This document shows positions 54,556 through 64,000 of a DNA stretch of 64,000 bases, piece by piece (the stretch's first letter is position 1; each line of letters starts with the position of its first letter). The notes under the pieces were generated by a model. The model searched no databases, was not told where the DNA came from, and saw only the letters and a program-made list of their open reading frames with translations. The position numbers and the translations under genes were made by a program. Source of the DNA: Oceanobacillus sp. FSL K6-2867 (GTDB lineage: Bacteria > Bacillota > Bacilli > Bacillales > Amphibacillaceae); contig NZ_CP150144.1 in the NCBI RefSeq assembly GCF_037963145.1, positions 1,302,001-1,366,000 on the forward strand, written 5' to 3'.

Positions 54556-55827
54556 TTATGCTTTTGGAGGTGTTCCTTCAGCGTTTGCTACAATGGCATC
54601 GATTTGGACTAAAGCATCTTTAGGTAAAGCTGATACTCCAACTGTTCTTCTTGCAGGAACACCACCTGGGAAGAATGTTTTGTAAGCTTCGTCCACAGTA
54701 TCAATATCTTCAATGTTTTTAAGGTAGATATTTACTTTAACTACATCATCCATAACGTGGTCGATACTTTCTACAATTGCCTTGATATTTGTCAAGCACT
54801 GTTCAGTCTGCTCTTTTACATCCCCAGCTACCAATTCACCAGTTTTTGGATCGATAGGTAATTGAGCTGAAAGGTGATTGTAATGAGAAAACGCTACAGT
54901 TTGTGTAGATAGAGAACTCTTTGGTGCATTTTCAGTGTTGTTTGCCCATATAACGATTCCATGCCTGTCTTCAACAGCCTGTGGAGGTGTACCATCTCCG
55001 TGTGACACTACTGCTTCAATTTGCACCAAAGCATCCATAGGTAAAGCTGAAGCTTCAACTATTGTCCGCGCAGGGACATAGCCTACGGTTCTTGCGATAG
55101 CCGAGTCAGGGAAAAATGTTGTATATACTTCATTTACGGCCTCGGTATCCGAGAGGTCTTTAAGGAAGATATTAATTTTAACAATGTCGTCAAAAGGAAC
55201 GTCGATACTTTCTAAAATTGACTTGATATTTTTTAATGCCTGTCCAGTCTGCTCTTTTACACCGCCAGCTACCAATCTTCCAGTTTTTGGATCAATAGGT
55301 AATTGAGCCGAAAGATTATTGTAATGTGAGAAAGACACAGTTTGTGTAGATAGACTACTTGTTGGTGCATTTGCCGTGTTATTTGTAAGTTTGATGAGGT
55401 CACCTGCTTGTGGTGCGTTTGGAATTGTACCTTCACCATGTGAAACAAGTGCTTCAATTTGAACCAGGGCATCCATAGGCAAAGCTGCAACTGCAACTGT
55501 TGTCCGCGAAGGAACATAGGTTGGGAAGAATGTTTTATAAACTTCGTCTACAGCGTCAACATCTTTGATATCCTTAACGAATACAGTGATTCTAACAACA
55601 TCGCTCATAACATGATCGATGCTTTCAACAATTGCCTTGATATTTTTAAAGCACTGTTCAGCCTGTTCTTTAATACCACCAGCTACCAATTTACCAGTTT
55701 GGGGTTCGATAGGTAATTGAGCTGAAAGATTATTGTAATGAGAGAAAGCTACAGTTTGTGAATATAGACCGTTACCGTTTGGAGCATTTTCCGTATTTCT
55801 TGCTAGTACTGTGTTATAGTTGCTCAT
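54556..55827 (-). CDS. Triple RidA/YjgF-domain protein
   Basis: 423 residues in three tandem RidA units at about 1-138, 139-284 and 285-423. Each has SQTVAFSHYNNLSAQLPI-like start, a DVVxIxVFVKDI core and a VPARTTV...ALPMDALVQIEA end with the substrate-binding arginine. RidA proteins hydrolyse reactive enamines and imines and are normally about 125-residue trimers built of single units. A one-chain trimer would fold with mixed interfaces; unit 2 has an insert (IARTVGY). No signal peptide. The start ATG 55827 has a GGAG-like site. Whether all three sites act is unknown. Confidence 0.88.
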   Translation of the reverse strand: MSNYNTVLARNTENAPNGNGLYSQTVAFSHYNNLSAQLPIEPQTGKLVAGGIKEQAEQCFKNIKAIVESIDHVMSDVVRITVFVKDIKDVDAVDEVYKTFFPTYVPSRTTVAVAALPMDALVQIEALVSHGEGTIPNAPQAGDLIKLTNNTANAPTSSLSTQTVSFSHYNNLSAQLPIDPKTGRLVAGGVKEQTGQALKNIKSILESIDVPFDDIVKINIFLKDLSDTEAVNEVYTTFFPDSAIARTVGYVPARTIVEASALPMDALVQIEAVVSHGDGTPPQAVEDRHGIVIWANNTENAPKSSLSTQTVAFSHYNHLSAQLPIDPKTGELVAGDVKEQTEQCLTNIKAIVESIDHVMDDVVKVNIYLKNIEDIDTVDEAYKTFFPGGVPARRTVGVSALPKDALVQIDAIVANAEGTPPKA

Positions 55828-56410
55828 GATGTATTCTCCTTTTTGATAAATTTATTAATAGATCTATTTATTAATCAAGTTTTGCACCGAAAAAACAGTC
55901 TAAATCATGGTTCCGTGATTGCAAAGGCGAAAACGGATTCACAGTGAGAATTGCACTAGTACAAAAATGCACATATGCTTTGACTCAACCAATGTAAATT
56001 TTCGCACATTTTTTTAAAAGACCTCACTAGACACAAACTGCGTTTTTGAGCAAGTCCGTTTTGGTTTAACTTGCAACCTAGTTAGGCTTTAATGTCTGTT
56101 TTTTGCTGCTAGACTTGAATTAGTAACCCCTCGAGTGGTTACTAAGATTGCTATTATAGCAGTTTTTCTTTATATTTACTACTACATTTTGCTTTCTTTC
56201 TTCGATCGTTTAACCTTTTAGAGGATACGTTGAAAAGCATCTAACATTTTTTGACAGAAAGGCAGGGTTTATGACGCCCTTTTTAAAATATTATTAGATA
56301 ATGAATACCCCTAAATAACTAAGTAATTCATAGGTGTTCACATTATTAATTGCAAATATTCCCTTCTTATCCGCAGCCAGCTTAAACCGGGTTTATGCTA
56401 CTGATCAGAT
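55828..56410. other. Intergenic region upstream of the RidA gene
   Basis: AT-rich, without a supported gene. An inverted repeat TAGTAACC-CCTCGAGT-GGTTACTA near 56121-56144 could be an operator. Confidence 0.55.
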
Positions 56411-57118
56411 TTAAAGCTGTTCTTTGTAAATATCACTTGCTTCCTTTAGGCCATCAATCAACTCATCGTATATATCCGTTGTATTTTGTCGATTTTCTCG
56501 TGACCAATCGCGGTTTTTAAAGAAAGATTTACGTAATTCTGCTGTAAGTTCTAACTGTACACCCGCTCGAAGCTGATTATCATTGACAATATTTTCTTCA
56601 CTCACTCCTGATATATGGTCAGGAGCATCTTCAACTTGGAATCCTCGGTTCTGAAGATAATCGCGTACCAATTCCTTATATTCTTCGTTTCTTCCACCTA
56701 GGTATATAATAGGTTCCTCTCCTTGATACCCATGAATAGATAAAGCGCTTACAGAATTTTGCGCTATCCTTCGTCCAGTCGGTTCGTCAAAACGCTTAGA
56801 GGTTAGATGTAAAATCTCGTTGTTCGTTGACTTTATACCTGTAAAAAGGTAATAAGAAATATTCATCTGATTTGCCAGACCTTTTGCTACCTCCGAGGTC
56901 CCTGGTTCAATTCCTCCGCCGTGGATAGCGATGACGGTAATATCACTGTCACGTTGTTTATAGTTAATTTCGTAATCTTCATTCAGTACTTCATGTTCCT
57001 TTAAATCTTCATAGGAATCATAATACCCTGCTGCACTTACAGTAGTTAAAAAGCTGAGTGGTAATAAGAATGAGCTGGAGAGGAAAAGTGCATGGCAATA
57101 TTTATTAAATTTATTCAT
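56411..57118 (-). CDS. Poly-gamma-glutamate hydrolase (PghP/YjqB-like)
   Basis: About 235 residues. A signal peptide (about 1-30) is followed by the family zinc motif IAIHGGGIEPGTSEVA near residue 66 and the second ligand in ALSIHGYQGEE near 128. Phage PghP and Bacillus YjqB-like enzymes cut gamma-linked polyglutamate. The ORF opens at 57127 but that ATG overlaps the ribosome site, so ATG 57118 is used. With the pgs genes and the NlpC/P60 protein it suggests controlled capsule turnover. Confidence 0.85.
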   Translation of the reverse strand: MNKFNKYCHALFLSSSFLLPLSFLTTVSAAGYYDSYEDLKEHEVLNEDYEINYKQRDSDITVIAIHGGGIEPGTSEVAKGLANQMNISYYLFTGIKSTNNEILHLTSKRFDEPTGRRIAQNSVSALSIHGYQGEEPIIYLGGRNEEYKELVRDYLQNRGFQVEDAPDHISGVSEENIVNDNQLRAGVQLELTAELRKSFFKNRDWSRENRQNTTDIYDELIDGLKEASDIYKEQL

Positions 57119-57597
57119 GTCAAACATCCTTTTTCGTAGAATATGATGTTTGACATTAATTGTGTATATGTTGTGTAAAAATAACTGTTAAAACCTTTAA
57201 GTAGCTGTTTTTCGTAAGTTGAGGAAAACATATTTATAGGTAACTAGGAGAAGAGGCTTCCCAAAAGTTCAATGAACTAAAGGTATTGTGAAAGGCCTTG
57301 AAATACCAACAGGGAGCTCCGGGAGTAAAGTCCTGAATATTTAAAGTCTTGATATCAAGTAGAAAGATAGTAAAATTTTGGATATTTAACTAGATATATC
57401 TCATGTAATATTAATCTTTTAAATCCAAAATTTTCGACGACCTCAAAGGTTCAAGATCAAGTCATTGACCAATTAGAGGAATGCTTACTATAACAACGAC
57501 TTCATCTTTGCAAAAATCCTATCGTCACTAAGAATGTTCACATGGTGCCTCCCCAAAAAAAATTAGAGGGTAAAAATCTAATTTTCGGGGGATTTTT

Positions 57598-57745
57598 CTG
57601 GCTAAATATAGTGAGGGATTTAAAATAAAGCTTGTTACAAAGTATTTATACGGCAACCTAGGATATAAATCATTGACCAAAAATATAATATGGGTAGCGA
57701 AACATCAATATTGAATGGATTAAAAAGAAGAACTATCTTCACATA
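57598..57745 (+). mobile_element. Remnant of an IS3-family OrfA transposase
   Basis: Read from 57598 the plus strand gives LAKYSEGFKIKLVTKYLYGN and LGYKSLTK, typical of the N-terminal helix-turn-helix of IS3-type OrfA; after a one-base shift in an A-run it continues KYNMGSETSILNGLKRRT. It lacks the remainder of OrfA and OrfB. A stem of TTAGA arms and CCCC/GGGGG ends just upstream may be the old terminal repeat. Clearly inactive. Confidence 0.6.
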
Positions 57746-57827
57746 AAAATGGGAAAAATGAAAAAGGACGCTTCCGCAAAAGTGAGAACTTTATACGAAA
57801 ACGCCCTTTTAAACTTAAATTTATAAT

Positions 57828-57893
57828 AAATGTTACCTTTATGTTACCTTTTAGTTTGACGGGGTTCGCAACAGCATCCCAAACGTTGATAAA
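57828..57893 (-). pseudogene. Possible end of a tyrosine recombinase (remnant)
   Basis: In one minus-strand frame the sequence reads VWDAVANPVKLKGNIKVT, which resembles the tail of phage integrases. It is a few bases after the groEL stop. The 3' end of groEL is a known integration site for some staphylococcal islands, so this may mark a lost element. Very short and tentative. Confidence 0.25.
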
Positions 57894-57914
57894 TCAACAA
57901 TTAGGGGTGGCTTA

Positions 57915-59546
<1,632 letters not shown>

Positions 59547-59617
59547 TTAAAATTCCTCCCTTAAAATAATCATTCAAAAGTTTATTTGTCGTCGTTCATG
59601 TATGTGTTGTGTTAAGG

Positions 59618-59902
59618 TTAGCTTACTACAGCTAAAATGTCATTTTCACGAAGAATTAAGTATTCTGTACCTTCGTACTTCACTTCAGTACCAGCAAATT
59701 TAGAGAAAATAATGCGGTCTCCTTCAGCAACTTCAAGTGCCACTTTTTCTCCATTTTCAGTTACACGGCCAGATCCTACTGCTACTACGCGACCTTCCTG
59801 TGGTTTTTCCTTTGCAGAGTCCGGTAGTACGATACCGCTTGCAGTTGTTTCTTCTTGTTCAACAAGTTCGATAACAACACGATCTCCTAGTGGTTTAATC
59901 AT
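59618..59902 (-). CDS. groES: Co-chaperonin GroES
   Basis: 94 residues with the mobile loop [20 protein letters not shown] near residue 16 and C-terminal [12 protein letters not shown]. It caps GroEL. GAGG ribosome site before ATG 59902. Confidence 0.98.
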   Translation of the reverse strand: MIKPLGDRVVIELVEQEETTASGIVLPDSAKEKPQEGRVVAVGSGRVTENGEKVALEVAEGDRIIFSKFAGTEVKYEGTEYLILRENDILAVVS

Positions 59903-59941
59903 GTAGAATGCCTCCTCAATTCTATATCGTATTTAGATGTA

Positions 59942-60008
59942 TTAGCACTCTCATTCAGTGAGTGCTAATTTCTATATTCATAATAATTAATCCTATAAAA
60001 AAATGCAA
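59942..60008 (-). promoter_or_regulatory. groESL promoter and CIRCE operator
   Basis: CIRCE, TTAGCACTC-N9-GAGTGCTAA at 59942-59968, is perfect and is the binding site of HrcA. The promoter is TTGCAT at 60008-60003 and TATTAT at 59985-59980 on the minus strand, with 17-base spacing; the operator lies just downstream of the start. Confidence 0.95.
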
Positions 60009-60171
60009 GCAATGTGTCTATTATTTTTTTGCTTCTAACAATTTTTTTCTAAGTAGGGCTTATAATATTAACAGACAAGAGAATATGTTAAAATACCAAC
60101 TATGATAATCAATAAATGAACCTTGTCATACATATACTAAAAACTACATCAAGCAAAAGGAGTCGTTTTAC

Positions 60172-60891
60172 TTGGCACGAAGATATTGGTATGTCATTTT
60201 AACTTATATACTTATGCAGCTTTCTGCGTTTCCCGTTAGTCTGCTTGCAAAACATCACTATATCCCTGTACAAGCTGTCGTTTATTGGTCCATTTTCAGC
60301 TTTATTTTTGGTCTTCTCATTATATTGTGGATCTTGAAGCCTGACATGCAGATGAGACATGCACGGGATGCTGCACCAATGAGTTCGATGGTACTATGGT
60401 CAATACTCGGTGTATTTATGGCTTTCTTCGCTCAAGGGATTGCTACAGCGATTGAAATTTATGTCTTAGGAATTTCACCAGGATCAGAAAACACACAAGG
60501 TATTATGAATATAGCCCGTGCAGCACCGTTATTTATTATTATCCCAGCTATAATCGCACCGATACTGGAGGAAATTATTTTCCGAAAAATTATCTTCGGC
60601 AGTCTCTATAAGCGTATGAATTTCTTCTTCGCTGGCTTGATATCCGCCCTCATCTTTGGATTTATACATGAAGGGTTGGAACACATACTAATTTACGCAT
60701 CGATGGGATTTGTATTTGCATTTCTTTACGTCAAAACAAAACGAATTCTCGTTCCGATTATTGTTCACGCTGCAATGAATACATTAGTTGTCGTTGGGCA
60801 ATATTCTATGGATCCGGAAGAAATGCAGCGCCAGCTTGAACAAATGCAGCGTCAGGTTGAGCAATTGCAAATGATTCTCATTGGAGGTTAA
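60172..60891 (+). CDS. CPBP-family intramembrane protease (YdiL-like)
   Basis: 239 residues with about six membrane helices. The catalytic motif EEIIFRKIIFG near residue 137 and the histidine-containing FGFIHEG near 160 and IVHAAMNT near 195 match type II CAAX/bacteriocin-processing proteases (CPBP). The C-terminus is a glutamine-rich coiled coil. It starts with TTG at 60172 behind AAAAGGAG. In Bacillus subtilis the same gene lies next to groESL as ydiL. Confidence 0.85.
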   Translation: MARRYWYVILTYILMQLSAFPVSLLAKHHYIPVQAVVYWSIFSFIFGLLIILWILKPDMQMRHARDAAPMSSMVLWSILGVFMAFFAQGIATAIEIYVLGISPGSENTQGIMNIARAAPLFIIIPAIIAPILEEIIFRKIIFGSLYKRMNFFFAGLISALIFGFIHEGLEHILIYASMGFVFAFLYVKTKRILVPIIVHAAMNTLVVVGQYSMDPEEMQRQLEQMQRQVEQLQMILIGG

Positions 60892-60894
60892 CGA

Positions 60895-61089
60895 ATGATT
60901 AATTCTCTTATCGTTAAAGCGATTATTTATCTCATAATGGCAATCATTTTTATTTACGTTGCAGTCCAAAGCAAAGGGGAAACAATTTGGAATCCCAATA
61001 CACTTATTTTTGCTGCTGTAGCAACACTTGCCTTTGGGGTTGCACTCCGATTGCTTGGCAAGTACCTTCGGATAAAGAAAAAGAAATAA
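60895..61089 (+). CDS. ydiK: YdiK-like small membrane protein
   Basis: 64 residues with two membrane helices (about 6-25 and 38-55) and a lysine-rich C-terminus. Its place right after the CPBP gene and its size match Bacillus YdiK; the function is unknown. The start lies three bases after the CPBP stop, with GGAGG upstream inside that gene. Confidence 0.8.
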   Translation: MINSLIVKAIIYLIMAIIFIYVAVQSKGETIWNPNTLIFAAVATLAFGVALRLLGKYLRIKKKK

Positions 61090-61096
61090 CAATCAA

Positions 61097-61132
61097 AAAG
61101 AAGGCTGTTTCTCTTTTAAAACAGCCTTCTTT
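61097..61132. terminator. Bidirectional terminator
   Basis: AAGAAGGCTGTTT and AAACAGCCTTCTT form a 13-base stem between convergent genes. Confidence 0.85.
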
Positions 61133-61136
61133 CTTA

Positions 61137-62156
61137 TTATTGAATAGACTTTAATTTATCTGTCCATTCATCCTTATTCTCAATTATTTTTTCAAACGTA
61201 GTATAGCGGATAACATATAAATCATTATCTTTAGCAAATACTCTTGCTACTTCTTCCTGATCGAGCTGAATATCATCTTCCGTTAATGAAAAGTCAAAAA
61301 AACCTTCTTCTGCAGAATTAAATTCAAGCTCACCTGTAGTCATTTCTGTTAAATTCACTTCCATCATCTCGATAAAACCTTCAACACCTAACAACTCATC
61401 ACCATCTGGATAATAATGAATCGTAAACAGCTCTGTAAAATTCGTTTGATCCTCATCAACTAAAAGAAATTCAGCAGTTGCTTCACCTTCTGCTTCCTCA
61501 TAGTTTTCAAGCTCCCATTTTCCTTCATCAAACGGAATTTCTAAGCTCGTAATTGTGTCGATGTAAACACCTTCTGCTGCTATATCATCAGCCGTCTCCT
61601 CGATAACTTCCCCATTCTCATCAAGCATAATTATCTCACTCGGTTCTTCTGAACTATAAATTTTCCAAGTGCCATCATCCGGACGCAAAACATGAACCCC
61701 ATGTGTCTCATTGTTCGCAAAGTCAGGACCATCGACCTTCATTGTAGTCTGTTTATATGAGATTGTTGCTTCCTCTTCTGACTTTTCCTCCACCACTAAA
61801 TCAAATAATTCCATATCTAAAGTATATACCGATAATTGCTCAATTGTCGTACGTGTTGTGTCATATAACGGAGATTCACTATGTACGGTGTCCATATATG
61901 CTTCCAGATCATTTTCTGTTAATGCTTCCAGGTTTGCTTCAAGAACTGCAAATAATTCTTCATCCTCTGGAACAGCTTTTTCTTCTTCTGATGCTTCAGC
62001 CTCATCTTTCTCATTTTCCTCTGCATCATTCACTTCTTTACTTGCTTCAGCATCGTCGGTCTTTTGATTCGCATTATCACTGTCGTTCGAACATGCAGCA
62101 ATAAATAAACTAATAAATAATACAAACATAATACCTAAAACCTTTTTCATACCCAC
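61137..62156 (-). CDS. Lipoprotein with NTF2-like domain
   Basis: 339 residues. A lipoprotein signal (VLGIMFVLFISLFIAACSN, lipobox Cys near 22) and an acidic linker (about 25-65) precede a domain at about 70-185 resembling the NTF2/SnoaL type, and a second beta-rich domain at about 190-335. No enzyme motif is recognised. The GTG start at 62156 is 9 bases after GGAGG; an ATG two codons on is possible. In other Bacillaceae the tatAy/tatCy genes stand between rex and ydiK here; this gene takes their place. Confidence 0.7.
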   Translation of the reverse strand: MGMKKVLGIMFVLFISLFIAACSNDSDNANQKTDDAEASKEVNDAEENEKDEAEASEEEKAVPEDEELFAVLEANLEALTENDLEAYMDTVHSESPLYDTTRTTIEQLSVYTLDMELFDLVVEEKSEEEATISYKQTTMKVDGPDFANNETHGVHVLRPDDGTWKIYSSEEPSEIIMLDENGEVIEETADDIAAEGVYIDTITSLEIPFDEGKWELENYEEAEGEATAEFLLVDEDQTNFTELFTIHYYPDGDELLGVEGFIEMMEVNLTEMTTGELEFNSAEEGFFDFSLTEDDIQLDQEEVARVFAKDNDLYVIRYTTFEKIIENKDEWTDKLKSIQ

Positions 62157-62391
62157 GAATAAATTCCTCCTCTATCTTCGTATATTCCCAATACAGATTA
62201 ACGCAATAATCAGTAAATAGATAGATGTCTTAAGGACCAATAATTTTCAGAAAAATAATAGTTCGATTTATCTAGTAATTATTTATCAGCTTGTTTCCAA
62301 CCGCTGTATAAAACAGCATTTTTATGGACCTGATGCACATAGTTTATTGTATTTAACAGATATAAGCACATCCAAATCTTGCCATAAAAAA

Positions 62392-62424
62392 ACAAGGCTT
62401 TTGACCTAAATTCAATAGCCTTGT
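62392..62424 (-). terminator. Terminator after rex
   Basis: ACAAGGCT and AGCCTTGT arms with a 17-base loop and T-rich minus-strand tail. Confidence 0.6.
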
Positions 62425-62452
62425 AATAAAATAGAATTTCACAATGAATAAT

Positions 62453-63091
62453 TTATTCTGGGTTATCTAACGAGTAATGCTTAAGGAAATAAACCAGGGC
62501 CTGTAATTCAACTGCAAGATCAATATGGTGCACCCGAATATGCTTCGGTACGGTAATCCTGGCAGGGGTAAAGTTAAGAATCCCTGAAATCCCCTTTTCC
62601 ACCAGCTTATCGGTTATCACCTGTGCTTCAATTGCTGGAACGGTTAAGATAACGACTTTAATATCATCTAACTTTTCCTCTAAATCATTAATATGATAAA
62701 CAGGAACCCCTCCAATATCCGTGCCAACCTTATCTATATCTGCATCAAATGCTGTGGTAATCCGGATATTATTGTTCTTCATAAAGTTATAATGGAGGAA
62801 GGCTGTACCTAAGTTTCCCACACCAATTAAAGCAACCTCTGTAACCTCATGCTGGTCCAGGGTACTTCGGAAAAACCCTAATAAATACTCTACATTATAG
62901 CCGTATCCCTTTTTTCCCAATGCGCCAAAGTAAGAAAAGTCTCTTCGAATTGTTGCAGAATCCACTTTTACTGCATCACTCAGCTCCTTTGAGGATACTC
63001 GCTTCTTCCCCTGCTGATTTAAGTTGTTAAGAAAACGATAATATAAAGGCAGCCGCTTGGCAGTAGCTTGTGGAATTTTGTTCTGATCCAT
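62453..63091 (-). CDS. rex: Redox-sensing repressor Rex
   Basis: About 212 residues. The winged helix ([24 protein letters not shown]) occupies about 25-75, then a Rossmann domain with [14 protein letters not shown] near 90 binds NADH. Rex represses anaerobic genes when NADH is low and leaves DNA when NADH rises. GAGGA lies about 7 bases before ATG 63091; the ORF opens at 63109. A Rex-type site lies upstream, and two more lie before nirB. Confidence 0.95.
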   Translation of the reverse strand: MDQNKIPQATAKRLPLYYRFLNNLNQQGKKRVSSKELSDAVKVDSATIRRDFSYFGALGKKGYGYNVEYLLGFFRSTLDQHEVTEVALIGVGNLGTAFLHYNFMKNNNIRITTAFDADIDKVGTDIGGVPVYHINDLEEKLDDIKVVILTVPAIEAQVITDKLVEKGISGILNFTPARITVPKHIRVHHIDLAVELQALVYFLKHYSLDNPE

Positions 63092-63167
63092 CAATCTTCC
63101 TCTTTTCAATCCAATAGTTGTATATAATAAGTTCTTTCCTCTATTTTAACAGAAAACGTCAAATAAG

Positions 63168-63185
63168 TCGTGATATTTTTCACAA
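63168..63185. promoter_or_regulatory. Rex-type operator between rex and ABC-F gene
   Basis: TCGTGATATTTTTCACAA matches TTGTGAA-N4-TTCACAA at 12 of 14 fixed positions. It suggests self-regulation of rex, as known in other Firmicutes. Confidence 0.5.
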
Positions 63186-63240
63186 TTCAGTTGCTTCGTC
63201 AAATAACTATCATATACACTGTAAATGGTGGGGTGAAAAA

Positions 63241-64000
63241 ATGATATTAATGCAATTAAACGGAATTTCAAAATCCTTCGGTGCGGAAGAGATTTTATCA
63301 AATATTAAAATAGAAATTAAAGATAAAGATCGTATTGCTATTGTTGGCAGAAATGGTGCAGGTAAGTCAACATTACTTAAAATTATGGCACAAGAATTAT
63401 CGTATGATGAAGGGGAATTTTTCCAACCGAAGGATCTTACATTCGGTTATTTATCTCAGCATATGACGTTAGAGTCAGGAAAAACCATTTGGGATGAGAT
63501 GCTGGATGTGTTCTCCCATTTAAAATCTTTGGAAAAACAGCTTCGAACCTTGGAAAAGGAAATGGAGAAAGCCAACGAATTAACTGGGGAAGAATATGAC
63601 AAAGTACTTAAAGAATACGACAAGCTTCAGCTGGCATATCAGACTAATGGAGGCTATACGTATGAATCAGACATTAGGGCTGTACTTAGTGGGTTAAATT
63701 TTGAGTCCTTTGATTATGGTACACCAATTGCAGAACTTAGTGGTGGACAAAAAACACGTCTTGCCCTAGGAAAATTACTGCTTCAAAAACCACAGCTGCT
63801 TATTCTCGATGAGCCGACCAACCATCTGGATATTGATACATTGTCATGGTTGGAAAACTATCTCGTTAATTATCCTGGCGCCATTGTCATCGTTTCACAC
63901 GATCGGTACTTTCTTGATAAAACAGTTTCCATCGTGTATGAAATATCACGACATAAAACGCGAAAATACCATGGGACATACAGCAAGTACTTGGAGCAAA
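63241..64000 (+). CDS. ABC-F family ATPase, cut off by window end
   Basis: About 253 residues are visible. The first ABC domain has Walker A GRNGAGKST near residue 37, signature LSGGQKTRLALGKLL near 163, Walker B LLILDEPTNHLD near 184 and the H-switch ending VSHDRYFL. ABC-F proteins such as YdiF act on ribosomes, not in transport. In Bacillus subtilis ydiF lies near rex, as here. A GGGG-type ribosome site precedes ATG 63241. The second ABC domain is beyond the window. Confidence 0.9.
   Translation, partial: MILMQLNGISKSFGAEEILSNIKIEIKDKDRIAIVGRNGAGKSTLLKIMAQELSYDEGEFFQPKDLTFGYLSQHMTLESGKTIWDEMLDVFSHLKSLEKQLRTLEKEMEKANELTGEEYDKVLKEYDKLQLAYQTNGGYTYESDIRAVLSGLNFESFDYGTPIAELSGGQKTRLALGKLLLQKPQLLILDEPTNHLDIDTLSWLENYLVNYPGAIVIVSHDRYFLDKTVSIVYEISRHKTRKYHGTYSKYLEQ

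Larger units (their letters stand above)
57119..57914. other. 796-base region with mobile-element fragments
   Basis: Contains a 26-base repeat at 57253-57278, a terminal inverted repeat-like hairpin near 57549-57594, an IS3-type fragment and a possible integrase tail. No intact gene is seen. Confidence 0.6.

Overview
The window looks like chromosomal DNA of a low-GC member of the Bacillaceae, close to the Oceanobacillus/Virgibacillus group. This is inferred from AT-rich genes with strong GGAGG ribosome sites, a groESL-CPBP protease-ydiK-rex-ABC-F block in the Bacillus order, membrane-bound NarGHJI nitrate reductase, and GC-rich Bacillaceae-type intergenic repeats. No rRNA, tRNA or CRISPR array was seen.

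Positions 1-16991 form a nitrate-respiration island. Molybdenum-cofactor genes (moeA, moeB, moaA) lie beside narGHJI, followed by a haem-type membrane protein and a TPR protein. Divergent from these is a NarK transporter carrying an extra PAS domain. Next come a radical SAM/SPASM protein, a DUF2249 protein, a CuA-type lipoprotein and a Crp/Fnr regulator that has no cysteine. Positions 17042-21627 hold a phosphoesterase and a ba3-type oxidase operon (subunits I, II and a 50-residue IIa, plus Sco). At least seven promoters here share a TGTGA-N6-TCACA-like box about 41 bases upstream of the predicted start, so one anaerobic regulator probably drives the block.

Positions 21900-27600 contain ordinary small genes and a broken DinB gene. 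Positions 27762-33956 encode NADH-dependent nitrite reductase (nirBD), the sirohaem pathway (cobA-hemD, sirB, sirC) and a nitrite channel (nirC). Two tandem Rex-type operators precede nirB; rex itself is at 62453-63091.

Positions 34382-41828 are mixed: an alpha/beta hydrolase, YkuK, a PLP enzyme with a dicarboxylate/amino-acid symporter and a LysR regulator, and a CBS protein. Positions 42048-57118 look like a poly-gamma-glutamate (or related gamma-linked polymer) region: pgsB-pgsC-pgsE-like-capD/ggt without pgsA, a separate ATP-grasp/M20 peptidase pair, a secreted four-repeat protein, a six-module NlpC/P60 protein with only one intact catalytic site, a triple RidA protein and a PghP-like polyglutamate hydrolase. 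This is the most likely place for an undescribed system.

Positions 57200-57900 carry decayed mobile-element fragments downstream of groEL. The window ends with groESL (CIRCE operator), a CPBP protease, ydiK, a lipoprotein, rex and a truncated ABC-F gene.
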